Positions 43,823 to 51,868 of a stretch of DNA of 64,000 nt are shown one piece after another. How positions within the stretch are numbered: position 1 is the stretch's first letter; each line of letters begins with the position of its first letter. Position numbers and translations under genes: made by a program. Under the pieces are notes generated by a model. It was not told the DNA's origin, ran no database searches, and was given only the letters and a program-made list of their open reading frames with translations. Source of the stretch: Mesonia maritima (lineage in GTDB: Bacteria > Bacteroidota > Bacteroidia > Flavobacteriales > Flavobacteriaceae); assembly GCF_042433895.1 (NCBI RefSeq), contig NZ_JBHLUA010000022.1:1-64000 (forward strand), given 5' to 3'.

Positions 43823-45367
43823 TTATAATTTTTCTTGCTTCAAGTATCGGTAATACGGTAATTCTTCTCCTAAATCGGTTTCGAGCACGTTATATGACAA
43901 AAAACTGTTCTCGGCTTCAGGTTCTAGCGTTTCTATTGCCAGATTCGCATTTTTCTGATTCATATATACAACGTAACTTCCAGACGCGAATTCCTTTTGA
44001 ACGGTGGAAGTTTCCGTCGTAAGATCTTGCCGATGAACCCCTTCATATTTATTAAGATTTGGGTGGTATTTTGTAACGGTGTATTTTTCTACTTCTGCTG
44101 AAGTTTCTTTATTTAATTCTTTCACTTCTAAACCCAACACTCGTAAACGTTTTACAAGTTTTTCCTGTGAAGGCAAAAGCACATAAGCTGTTGGTCTTTT
44201 TCGTGTTAACGTAGCAGAAGATTTCAAAGCGTTTCTTAAAATCACTTCTTCAGAAATCATTTCATTGGTGGCTAAATCGATAAATTTCATTTGTGCTTTT
44301 GAAACATACCGTTTTGATTTCACCACAGCTTCGTGCTTATTTTGAATAGCTTCTGAAATTACTTCTTTTATAAATGCTGAATTCTCATAAGCCGATTTTA
44401 AATATGATTCTGCGATTAAAAAAGTGGTCATCGTTCTTCGTTTGAAGGAAGTTTTTCCTAACCCAACACCACGAACCTCAATTAAAGTAGAAATTGCATT
44501 GGTTAAGGCGTAAGAAGTTGCACTCGAACGCGCATTAATAGATCCTAAATTGAAGCAAGTATATCCTTGACAATCGGAAGTTGAAAAATAATCGAACGAA
44601 CGCAGATCGTTTTCTTTTAAGTATGATTTTGCCGGATCTACAAATTCGTTTTTAGTAAATTCTCGCAGATTTTCAGGAACATTTAAATTTCCAGAATACA
44701 AAAACATCACGTCATACGGATTGGTAACGCCATATTCTGCATAATGCACAAAATCTCTCCTAAACGGTCGGTATTCGTGAAAATCTAAAGCAACTTCCGC
44801 ATTAAAATCGCTAAAGGCTTGTTTTAAAATAATACTCTCTTTGGCGTTCAATTTAGTTTGATCTCTGTTTAGATCTAACCCATTTTTAGCATCGCGAAGT
44901 TGTTTATTAAAGCCATCGATATTCGCCATCGGAATAATCCCGATTTCAAGCTTATCGAACAAATATTGATAAGAATCGTCCGTTAATAGTTTTTTGATAA
45001 GAAATAAAACGCCTTCAGCACTTGCGGGTTCATCACCGTGAATGGCGGCTTGAATCCAAACTTTTACTTTCTCTTGGTTTGAATCTTTTTTATTCAGTAA
45101 AAGGAAAGGGATTTTTTCTCCTTTTTGACTTTCGCCAATATATGATAAAGTCGCTATATCTTGATGGTTTTCACTGAGCGGCTTTAAATAAGCCATCATT
45201 TCAGAATAAGTGGTAAAACCTTTCTTTTTTTGAAAAGCCGGTGTAGTTATTTCGACATCAAAATCCGGAAAGAATTTTTGAGTGACTTCTTTGGGTTGCG
45301 GATTTAAAATTTGTGCAGCGCAAAACGAAGTCGACAAAAATAATACTATAATAAGAGTGTTTTTCAT
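43823..45367 (-). CDS. Exported M14-family zinc carboxypeptidase
   Basis: It has 514 residues with a signal peptide (about 1-19). The catalytic domain shows H110-xx-E113 in 'AIHGDEPAS', N167-R168 in 'LDLNRD', H197 in 'ALDFHEYRP' and E297 in 'LIEVRGVG'. These are the metal and substrate residues of carboxypeptidase A, with comparable spacing. A C-terminal part of about 180 residues (330-514) has no known domain. It could trim C-terminal amino acids from peptides in the periplasm. It lies between the two porin genes (16 and 10 bp gaps), in the IadA-like peptidase operon. Confidence 0.93.
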   Translation of the reverse strand: MKNTLIIVLFLSTSFCAAQILNPQPKEVTQKFFPDFDVEITTPAFQKKKGFTTYSEMMAYLKPLSENHQDIATLSYIGESQKGEKIPFLLLNKKDSNQEKVKVWIQAAIHGDEPASAEGVLFLIKKLLTDDSYQYLFDKLEIGIIPMANIDGFNKQLRDAKNGLDLNRDQTKLNAKESIILKQAFSDFNAEVALDFHEYRPFRRDFVHYAEYGVTNPYDVMFLYSGNLNVPENLREFTKNEFVDPAKSYLKENDLRSFDYFSTSDCQGYTCFNLGSINARSSATSYALTNAISTLIEVRGVGLGKTSFKRRTMTTFLIAESYLKSAYENSAFIKEVISEAIQNKHEAVVKSKRYVSKAQMKFIDLATNEMISEEVILRNALKSSATLTRKRPTAYVLLPSQEKLVKRLRVLGLEVKELNKETSAEVEKYTVTKYHPNLNKYEGVHRQDLTTETSTVQKEFASGSYVVYMNQKNANLAIETLEPEAENSFLSYNVLETDLGEELPYYRYLKQEKL

Positions 45368-45377
45368 TGCTATTTTT

Positions 45378-46691
45378 TTAAAATCCGATTGAAAAAATTA
45401 GTCGGGCGATCCATTCATTTCCATTGATTGGATCTCCGTTAAAGTCGTTTGAACCCGGAGCTGCATCTACATACGTAAATGAAGTCTGAATTTTAGCGCC
45501 ATAATTTCGATCTAAATATTTACTAATTCCGAAAGTGTAATAATTAGGACGATTGTAAAATGTTCCGTTATTTAAAAACGAATACGTATCGGCTTCTAAA
45601 TGTGTGTAACGTGCATCTACCGAAATTAAATTTTTAAATAAATAACCGGCTTGAATGTTATACCCTTCCCCTAACATCATTCTTCCTTTTACATAATTTT
45701 CTACATCTTGAATTCCGTTTACCAGAAAACTTGTCGAGGTAGAACCATCATTTCGAACGCGTTGGGTAATATCGTTTCCTACCGTTGCGGTACTTTTTAC
45801 AAATTCACCCAGCATTGAAAAACCTTTGTATTTAAACAGAAAATCGATTCCGAATTTGGTGTAATCGGGCAAGGCTTCATCACCATCATCATTTAAATAA
45901 AGTACGCTTCCGCTTTCTCTTCCGCGGCGAGAACTCATTCCGTCGTTATAGCTGTAATTTACACCAACCACTAATTTTGGTGTTAATTCTCGAACCATAT
46001 CGACTTGTCTAAACTGGCCGAAATAGGTAAATAAACCGAAAGGTAAAAAGTCTAATCTCCCGCCATATTTTAATCCCCCGCGGTCTTTTTGAAACACATT
46101 TAAACCATCGCCATTGGTAAGCGTTAGCGTAGGTTTTAAATAAGAACCGCCGGGAATTCTAAAAGTTCCATCTGCAAATAATCCAAATTCTCGAATAGTA
46201 CTAAATGCTGAAGTTACTCTACTTCGCTCGACAAGTTGCAGCGTTTGCGAACTCATTCTTAATTCACGATTATCGGTAGCGGTAGAACGTTGCCCAAAGG
46301 TTAACGAAATATCATCGGTTAGATCATATTCTAAATACGCATCTAATAGAAAAGTTCCCGCATCATCTTCGCCTTCAATATCTATTTCTGGTGTTCCGCT
46401 TAAATCTACTTTTAATCGGTAACTCAGTTTTTCATTTTCAGAATTTCCTGATAAACTTAACCGCAAACGACGCATTCTAAATCGTTTATAAATTTCTGAA
46501 TCGTAATTCCCGAGGTAACGCTTGGTCTCCACATAAGGTTGTGCATAACCTTCTAATTGAATTGAATAGCCGTTTTCTCCTGAAAAATGAAGACCTTCAC
46601 CAAAATTGTACTTATCCAGATAAATCTGACTGGTACAAATAGCGGGAAGCGATAAGAGAATAAAAAATGCTATTATTTTTATTGATTTCAT
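45378..46691 (-). CDS. Outer-membrane porin (OprO/P-like), copy 1
   Basis: A protein of 437 residues with a signal peptide (about 1-22, 'LPAICTS'). Strand-rich blocks match the other porin: 'NGYSIQLEGYAQPYVETK', 'GQRSTATDNRELRMSSQ', 'DRGGLKYGGRLDFLPFG' and the C-terminal 'NEWIARLIFSIGF', ending in Phe as barrel proteins do. It lies 9 bp after the isoaspartyl-dipeptidase-like gene. The pair of porins flanking the carboxypeptidase gene suggests entry paths for related but distinct solutes. Confidence 0.88.
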   Translation of the reverse strand: MKSIKIIAFFILLSLPAICTSQIYLDKYNFGEGLHFSGENGYSIQLEGYAQPYVETKRYLGNYDSEIYKRFRMRRLRLSLSGNSENEKLSYRLKVDLSGTPEIDIEGEDDAGTFLLDAYLEYDLTDDISLTFGQRSTATDNRELRMSSQTLQLVERSRVTSAFSTIREFGLFADGTFRIPGGSYLKPTLTLTNGDGLNVFQKDRGGLKYGGRLDFLPFGLFTYFGQFRQVDMVRELTPKLVVGVNYSYNDGMSSRRGRESGSVLYLNDDGDEALPDYTKFGIDFLFKYKGFSMLGEFVKSTATVGNDITQRVRNDGSTSTSFLVNGIQDVENYVKGRMMLGEGYNIQAGYLFKNLISVDARYTHLEADTYSFLNNGTFYNRPNYYTFGISKYLDRNYGAKIQTSFTYVDAAPGSNDFNGDPINGNEWIARLIFSIGF

Positions 46692-46700
46692 AAGTAGAAA

Positions 46701-47846
46701 TTAATGTTCAAAATTTCCTTTTTGTAAAACTTTGGTATCTTCCATCATAAGTTGACCTTTTGCAAACACATCTTTTAAATTAAAATCGTCATCGAGGCAA
46801 CATAAATCTGCATCGAAACCAACTTTAATACGGCCTTTTTCTTTAAGCGCTAAATTTTTCGCAGGATTTGTGGTAACTAATTTAATAGCTTCCGAAATCG
46901 GTAAATTACCTTCTTTTATTAAAGCTCGTGTTTGTTCAAAATTTAAATTAATTGGCGCTTTGGTAAAGCCTATTAAATTTCCGTGTTCGTCTTTTTTTCC
47001 TAAACCGGCATTTCCGTCGCTACTAAACGTTAACTGATCGATAGAAATTCCTTTTTCTAATGCATATAAAACCGATTTATACGGATCTGTATATTTTGTT
47101 CCGCCAGTAGTAATGTCTATCATTCCGCCCAACTTAGCGAATTTTAAAGATTGCTCGAATAAAGATTTTGTTCTTCCGACGTGAGTTGGAGAAATATTTT
47201 CAATAGGAAATTCATGTTTTTCAACGAGTTCTAATAAAATATCTATTTGTGAACTCATTCTTCCTAAATGAATATGCAAAATTCCTTTTTTCCCGGAAAT
47301 TTGTCCGCCAACGCGAACTTCACGTAAATGCCTTAATAATTCGGTAGCAGTGGGATAAGATGAACGTTCATCACTAATGGCAACTTTACAACCAATCACT
47401 TTATCGATAAAAACCATATCGTCTTGAATAGAACTAGTAATGGTTACCGGATCGATGCTGAAATAGCTGGTAAACATATACGCTGTAATTCCTTCATCGG
47501 TAAGTGCTTTTGCTTTTGCGTATAAAGTTTTAATGCTTCTTGCGGTTCCGTCGGTTCCTAACAAACCTACCACAGTTGTGGTTCCGCAGTTTATAAATTG
47601 CCCCATCATAATTTCTGGAGTCATAGAAGCGTAACCGTGTTTTCCGCCGGCGCCAATTATATGAACGTGCTGATCGATAAAACCAGGCGTCACGATTTTT
47701 CCTTTAGCATCCCAAGTTTTTGCTATAGAAGCGTGACCTTCTATGGTATCTTCGATGGCTAAAATTTTATTATTTCCTATTAAAATGTCTTTTTTTCCGA
47801 GGAATTCCGGAGCATAGACATTTGCATTTTTTATAAGTGTAAGCAT
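46701..47846 (-). CDS. iadA: Isoaspartyl dipeptidase-like enzyme (M38, IadA family)
   Basis: A two-metal amidohydrolase of 381 residues without a signal peptide. Every metal ligand of E. coli IadA is found at a constant offset of eight: H60, H62 ('DQHVHIIG'), carboxylated K154 ('GCKVAISDERS'), H193, H222 ('THVGR') and D277 ('SSDGN'). R161 and R225 are also kept. Substrate-contact positions differ: K69 where E. coli has Glu77, F129 for Tyr137 and G281 for Ser289. The fold and chemistry are clear, but the preferred substrate may not be a plain beta-aspartyl dipeptide. The next gene upstream ends 3 bp away. Confidence 0.9.
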   Translation of the reverse strand: MLTLIKNANVYAPEFLGKKDILIGNNKILAIEDTIEGHASIAKTWDAKGKIVTPGFIDQHVHIIGAGGKHGYASMTPEIMMGQFINCGTTTVVGLLGTDGTARSIKTLYAKAKALTDEGITAYMFTSYFSIDPVTITSSIQDDMVFIDKVIGCKVAISDERSSYPTATELLRHLREVRVGGQISGKKGILHIHLGRMSSQIDILLELVEKHEFPIENISPTHVGRTKSLFEQSLKFAKLGGMIDITTGGTKYTDPYKSVLYALEKGISIDQLTFSSDGNAGLGKKDEHGNLIGFTKAPINLNFEQTRALIKEGNLPISEAIKLVTTNPAKNLALKEKGRIKVGFDADLCCLDDDFNLKDVFAKGQLMMEDTKVLQKGNFEH

Positions 47847-47849
47847 ATT

Positions 47850-49214
47850 TTATATAAAATGATAGATTAACATAATGACCAACGCCACTATGAGTGGAAT
47901 TAAATTTCGTTTTACAATGGAGAAAGTAGAAACATCGGCAACTTCGGCAGTGGCAATTAAAACGCCCGCTACAGGAGAAACTGTTCTTCCCATTGAAGCT
48001 GAAAGTTGCATCGGCAAAATAATAGAGCTACTTTTTATTCCTAGTTTGGCGGCAATATTTGGGACCAACGGACCGAAAGCAAAAAATGACGCATTTCCGC
48101 TTCCCATTAACATTGAAGCTAAGAAAATCATCACGGTCATCACGATGCCAATTCCTACACCGCCCAAACCGATATTTTGAGAAAGGTTTATCAATCCATC
48201 AATAAAACCAAGACTAATTAATCCTTTTGAAAAAATATCTGCCGCGATTATTAAAGTCACTACCGTTTTAAAGATATCTCCCATTCCATTCCAAAAAATC
48301 TTTAAGGAAGCTAATACTTCACGAATATTTCTTTTACGGAAAAATTCAAAAATTAAAGCGACAAATAGACTAATAAACATTGCCGTGGTCGTATCGAGTA
48401 CAATTGGAGTTTCAAAAAAACTGAATATTTCAGAAAAAACGATAAGCAGAATAAGCGGTAAAATTGGAATAATCGCATAATATAAGGGTGCGGTTAATTC
48501 TAATTTTTCTACTTTCTCTAAAGGTTTGTGCTTTTTATTTTCTTTTTTATCGAAGTATCGGTTTACAAAATAATAAGTAACCATCATTGAAATACTCAAC
48601 GGAATAATCAACGGAATTTGATCTTCTAAAAAGAATGAAATTGCATCTTGATTTATAATTGAAGTTGCGCTTGCCGTAATTGCTGAAGCGGGACCAATAC
48701 CAAAAGCAGTACAAGCCGTAATTACAGAAACTGCCGACAAACGACTTACACCTAGATTAATTAGAATTGGAAAAACCGAAGCCATTAGCAACAATCCCAA
48801 TCCTGCTGCCGAGGGAATACATACAAACAATAATTGGCCAATAGGAATTACCAATGAAGCCGCGATATAAGGTTGTTTCTTAAATAAGGATAATGGCTTT
48901 AATGCAATGTAAACCAATGATTTTGAAGCGCCTATTTTTTCGATATACGCTACAAAACCACCAATTGCCATAATCATTAATCCTACTCCTGCATTAGTAT
49001 CGGCAAAAGATTCTTTCATATAACGAAATAAATCGAAGCCAAAAAAACCGGTTGGTTTTTCTAATGCAGGAACAGAATAATTCAAATAATAGGAAACCAA
49101 TAGCATTGCAATACCGGATAGTAAAAGAACCGCATGCGGATAAAATTTCTTCACTAAAAGTATCGCTACAATGATTACAAAAACTACTGCTATAATTGGT
49201 CCTGTTATTTCCAT
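47850..49214 (-). CDS. DcuC-type C4-dicarboxylate transporter
   Basis: An inner-membrane carrier of 454 residues and about 12-13 hydrophobic segments. The DcuC family blocks 'GVGLMIMAIGGFVAYIEKIGAS', 'IGQLLFVCIPSAAGLGLLLMAS' and 'ACTAFGIGPASAITASAT' (two halves) are visible, as is 'LPMQLSASMGRTVSPVAGVLI' near the C-terminus. DcuC members carry fumarate, succinate, malate or aspartate. Here it is placed 3 bp before the IadA-like gene, so it may import aspartyl compounds or export breakdown products. Confidence 0.88.
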   Translation of the reverse strand: MEITGPIIAVVFVIIVAILLVKKFYPHAVLLLSGIAMLLVSYYLNYSVPALEKPTGFFGFDLFRYMKESFADTNAGVGLMIMAIGGFVAYIEKIGASKSLVYIALKPLSLFKKQPYIAASLVIPIGQLLFVCIPSAAGLGLLLMASVFPILINLGVSRLSAVSVITACTAFGIGPASAITASATSIINQDAISFFLEDQIPLIIPLSISMMVTYYFVNRYFDKKENKKHKPLEKVEKLELTAPLYYAIIPILPLILLIVFSEIFSFFETPIVLDTTTAMFISLFVALIFEFFRKRNIREVLASLKIFWNGMGDIFKTVVTLIIAADIFSKGLISLGFIDGLINLSQNIGLGGVGIGIVMTVMIFLASMLMGSGNASFFAFGPLVPNIAAKLGIKSSSIILPMQLSASMGRTVSPVAGVLIATAEVADVSTFSIVKRNLIPLIVALVIMLIYHFI

Positions 49215-49239
49215 TCAAATAAATTCTCTTAATTACTAA

Positions 49240-50847
49240 TTAAAATGATGTTCCATCGGTTTTTGTTCCTGGAGAAAATAATGTTGCACTTACGCCACCG
49301 TGTTGTTCGAAATCTCCTGTAATATCAGGATTTCGAGTGTACGATTCATTAGGATTGTTAGAAAGTGGTTCAATATCAAAAGAAATCACCACGGTTCCTT
49401 CAGCGTCTTGAATAGTTAATACATCTCCAGAATTATTTAAATTTAAATCTCCTGTAGTTGAAGTTTGAACTATCGCTCCTCCAAAACTCCCTGTTGGAGT
49501 TCCACCTCCAAAAATTACTATGGCGCTATTAGCAGGGATTACCGTTCCGTTTGGTATTACGTGTCTTGGTGTATCTGCATCTAATGCTTCGGTATCAAAA
49601 ATTTTATAACCACTTACATCAAATGGTGAAGAAGAATTATTATAAATCTCTATAAATTCATCTTCATTCTGCGCGTAAGTTCCATCTCCGTTTGCGTCAC
49701 CATCTAAATTATCGTTGGAAGGATCGTAAAGAATTTCATTTAAAATTAATGGATTCTCAATATCGTCATCTTCCAGATTTATAGTGAATTCCTGATTTTC
49801 TGCTGCGATTGCGTTGGTTACCGCTCCTAAATTTACTTCAACCGTTTCGTTTCCTTCAATATCGCTATCTTGAGTTGCGGTTAAATCGATTGTTGCTTCG
49901 GTTTCGCCACTTGGAATTGTAACAGATTGTGAAGAAACTGAATAATCGGTATCTAAAGTTGCAGTTCCTGCGAAATTAAGATTTATAGTTACGTTTTGAT
50001 TTGTCGCAACATTTAAGGAAGCTGTAATGGTAGAAACACCACCATCTTCTGAAATCGTCATTGGTGAAGCAGCAATAAAAGCGGTTACCTCAACACTAGC
50101 ATCTGAAATTACCCCTAATCTATTTTCTGGCGCTAATTGGTCGTAAATAGCTGCCGGAACAACTATATCTGGCGTATCTGGATCTCCATCTGGTCCTGGA
50201 TTTCCACTCATATCTAGCATTTCATCTATTTGAAGATTGTTACTTAAATTTATACTTGTAAAATTGTGATTTGGCAAATACAAATGACGTAACTCCGTGT
50301 TATTTGATAAATCAATTGATGATAATAACTGATTTTCATCGGCGCTCGCACTTCCTTTATAGCGAATTAAAGTAAGTTCGGGATTGTTGGTAACATCTAA
50401 ATTTCCAATTAAATTGAAATTAATTTCTAGTTCTTCTAAAGCAACTAAATTAGAAAGATCAATTTCTTCTACATCGTTAGAAGTTAATACCAAATGTTGC
50501 AAGCCAAGAAAATATTCTATTCCGGTAAGGTCGGTAATTTTAGTTTCTGCAGTCGCTAAACCGGCATCAACTAAGGTTTGAACATTACTACTTGTTTTAC
50601 TTAGTGAAAGTTCGCTTACTACGTTTACTTCATCTGGATCTAAATAATATTTGGTTTCATTCCCTTCGATTTCTGATGAGATTCCGGGAATTTCTTGAAA
50701 TAACATATATTCTCCAAAAGCTTTATCTGGAATTTCTACTAATTCCGTTTCTTCGATAGGAATTTCACCTTCAACATCATCGGTACTACACGAATTGAAC
50801 GCTAAGAGGATAATTCCAAATAAAAATAGATTTAAAAACTTATTCAT
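49240..50847 (-). CDS. Surface lipoprotein with LRR, Calx-beta and lamin-tail domains
   Basis: A protein of 535 residues with lipobox 'LAFNSC' (Cys20). Leucine-rich repeats of 'L..L.L..N....IDLSNL' type cover about 60-235. A Calx-beta-like segment (about 258-378, 'TISEDGGVSTITASL', 'SGETEATIDLTATQDSDIEG') follows, then a lamin-tail domain (about 385-525) with 'ILNEILYDP', 'DEFIEIYNNSSSPFDVSGYKI' and 'NSAIVIFGGG'. There is no enzyme motif, so binding or display at the cell surface is likely. It is second in the operon, 25 bp before the DcuC-like gene. Confidence 0.85.
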   Translation of the reverse strand: MNKFLNLFLFGIILLAFNSCSTDDVEGEIPIEETELVEIPDKAFGEYMLFQEIPGISSEIEGNETKYYLDPDEVNVVSELSLSKTSSNVQTLVDAGLATAETKITDLTGIEYFLGLQHLVLTSNDVEEIDLSNLVALEELEINFNLIGNLDVTNNPELTLIRYKGSASADENQLLSSIDLSNNTELRHLYLPNHNFTSINLSNNLQIDEMLDMSGNPGPDGDPDTPDIVVPAAIYDQLAPENRLGVISDASVEVTAFIAASPMTISEDGGVSTITASLNVATNQNVTINLNFAGTATLDTDYSVSSQSVTIPSGETEATIDLTATQDSDIEGNETVEVNLGAVTNAIAAENQEFTINLEDDDIENPLILNEILYDPSNDNLDGDANGDGTYAQNEDEFIEIYNNSSSPFDVSGYKIFDTEALDADTPRHVIPNGTVIPANSAIVIFGGGTPTGSFGGAIVQTSTTGDLNLNNSGDVLTIQDAEGTVVISFDIEPLSNNPNESYTRNPDITGDFEQHGGVSATLFSPGTKTDGTSF

Positions 50848-50854
50848 AATCAGT

Positions 50855-51721
50855 TTATTTTATAATTATTCTTTTATATATATTTTCTTCTCCTATTCCT
50901 ACTGAAACAATATAAACGCCACTTTTCAGCAAGCTTACATCTATTTTATCAGCAGGATTATTTTCTATTAAAACACGTTTACCCAATACATTGAAAATTT
51001 CAATTTTAGTTAAAGTATTACTAGGGGTTTCTATCGTAAGAAACCCACTAGTAACAGGGTTGGGGTAAAGTGAAATTTTCAGATTTTTATGAAAAGTTTG
51101 AGTAGCTAAGTTCACATTAGAATATTCGCCTATTGTAGTTACGGTATTTTCTAATGGATCGGCGCCATTACAATCGCCTTCAGTATCCAATACGTCTACG
51201 CCGTGAAAAGTCCATTCACTTTCAGTGAAAACAGGGTTTGGCCCAACATCATTATTACGAGAACCCCAAGAATCTGAATACTCCCAAGTTTCTCCCGTTC
51301 CATCGGTATCGCCACCAAATTGATCTATAACCACATCCCCGGCAATTTCCACTAATCGGTAAGAATCATTCCCGTTATGGCTAATATCATCGCTTACTTC
51401 AGAATTACTATCGGAAATATTTTCATTCGGAAATTCTGTATTTAAAGTTGCTAAATCTCTAATAAGGTAAATAAACTCATCGGTTCTAGTATTAAAAGCA
51501 GAAAGGTCGATGTCTACACCATCATCTGCCCAAGTTCCTGCATTGGAACGTCTCACTAATTTATAATTATTTAAATCTACGGTTCCGCTAACATAGAGCT
51601 CTACAAATTTACTGGTATTACCGCAAGAACCGTCCACCACATTGGTAATAACCAATTGCTGCGCGTATCCTGAAAGAGAAAAAACGCACAACAGTACTAA
51701 GAATATGTAATTTTTAGCCAT
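50855..51721 (-). CDS. Lamin-tail-domain T9SS cargo protein, first gene of operon
   Basis: It has 288 residues, a signal peptide ('LSGYAQ', residue 20) and a lamin-tail domain at about 23-190, with 'FVELYVSGTVDLNNYKLVRRS' and 'TDEFIYLIRDLATL' blocks. A type A T9SS sorting domain fills about 210-288 ('ISLYPNPVTSGFLTIE', ending 'YKRIIIK'). It would be exported across the outer membrane and anchored or released. It leads the minus-strand operon and lies 146 bp from the divergent MocR-type regulator gene. Confidence 0.88.
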   Translation of the reverse strand: MAKNYIFLVLLCVFSLSGYAQQLVITNVVDGSCGNTSKFVELYVSGTVDLNNYKLVRRSNAGTWADDGVDIDLSAFNTRTDEFIYLIRDLATLNTEFPNENISDSNSEVSDDISHNGNDSYRLVEIAGDVVIDQFGGDTDGTGETWEYSDSWGSRNNDVGPNPVFTESEWTFHGVDVLDTEGDCNGADPLENTVTTIGEYSNVNLATQTFHKNLKISLYPNPVTSGFLTIETPSNTLTKIEIFNVLGKRVLIENNPADKIDVSLLKSGVYIVSVGIGEENIYKRIIIK

Positions 51722-51826
51722 AATATATTTGTTTTTAATAAAAATTAAACTTGATTAAAACTAAATACTCAAAATTTAGCCTTAAATATTATTAATATCG
51801 TATCTCAAATAGAACAAAGTTTTTCT

Positions 51827-51834
51827 TATCTTTC
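51827..51834 (+). promoter_or_regulatory. -7-like box (TATCTTTC) for the MocR-type gene
   Basis: TATCTTTC differs from TAnnTTTG at the last base. It ends one base before the first CATACCAATT repeat, so a regulator bound there would cover the transcription start. Confidence 0.45.
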
Positions 51835-51835
51835 G

Positions 51836-51868
51836 CATACCAATTACTTTTAATTAAACATACCAATT
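51836..51868. promoter_or_regulatory. Direct repeat CATACCAATT x2, likely MocR-type operator
   Basis: Two identical 10-bp copies (51836-51845 and 51859-51868) have starts 23 bp apart. Each contains ATACCA, the repeat I remember for the GabR binding site, though GabR uses a wider spacer. They lie between the -7 box and the proposed TTG start, which fits autoregulation. Confidence 0.7.

Noticed and set aside
41021..51721. Cyanophycin degradation locus
   Set aside because: The IadA-like peptidase made this attractive, but no cyanophycinase (serine CphB-type) gene is present in the window, so the claim was kept to aspartyl/isoaspartyl peptides in general.
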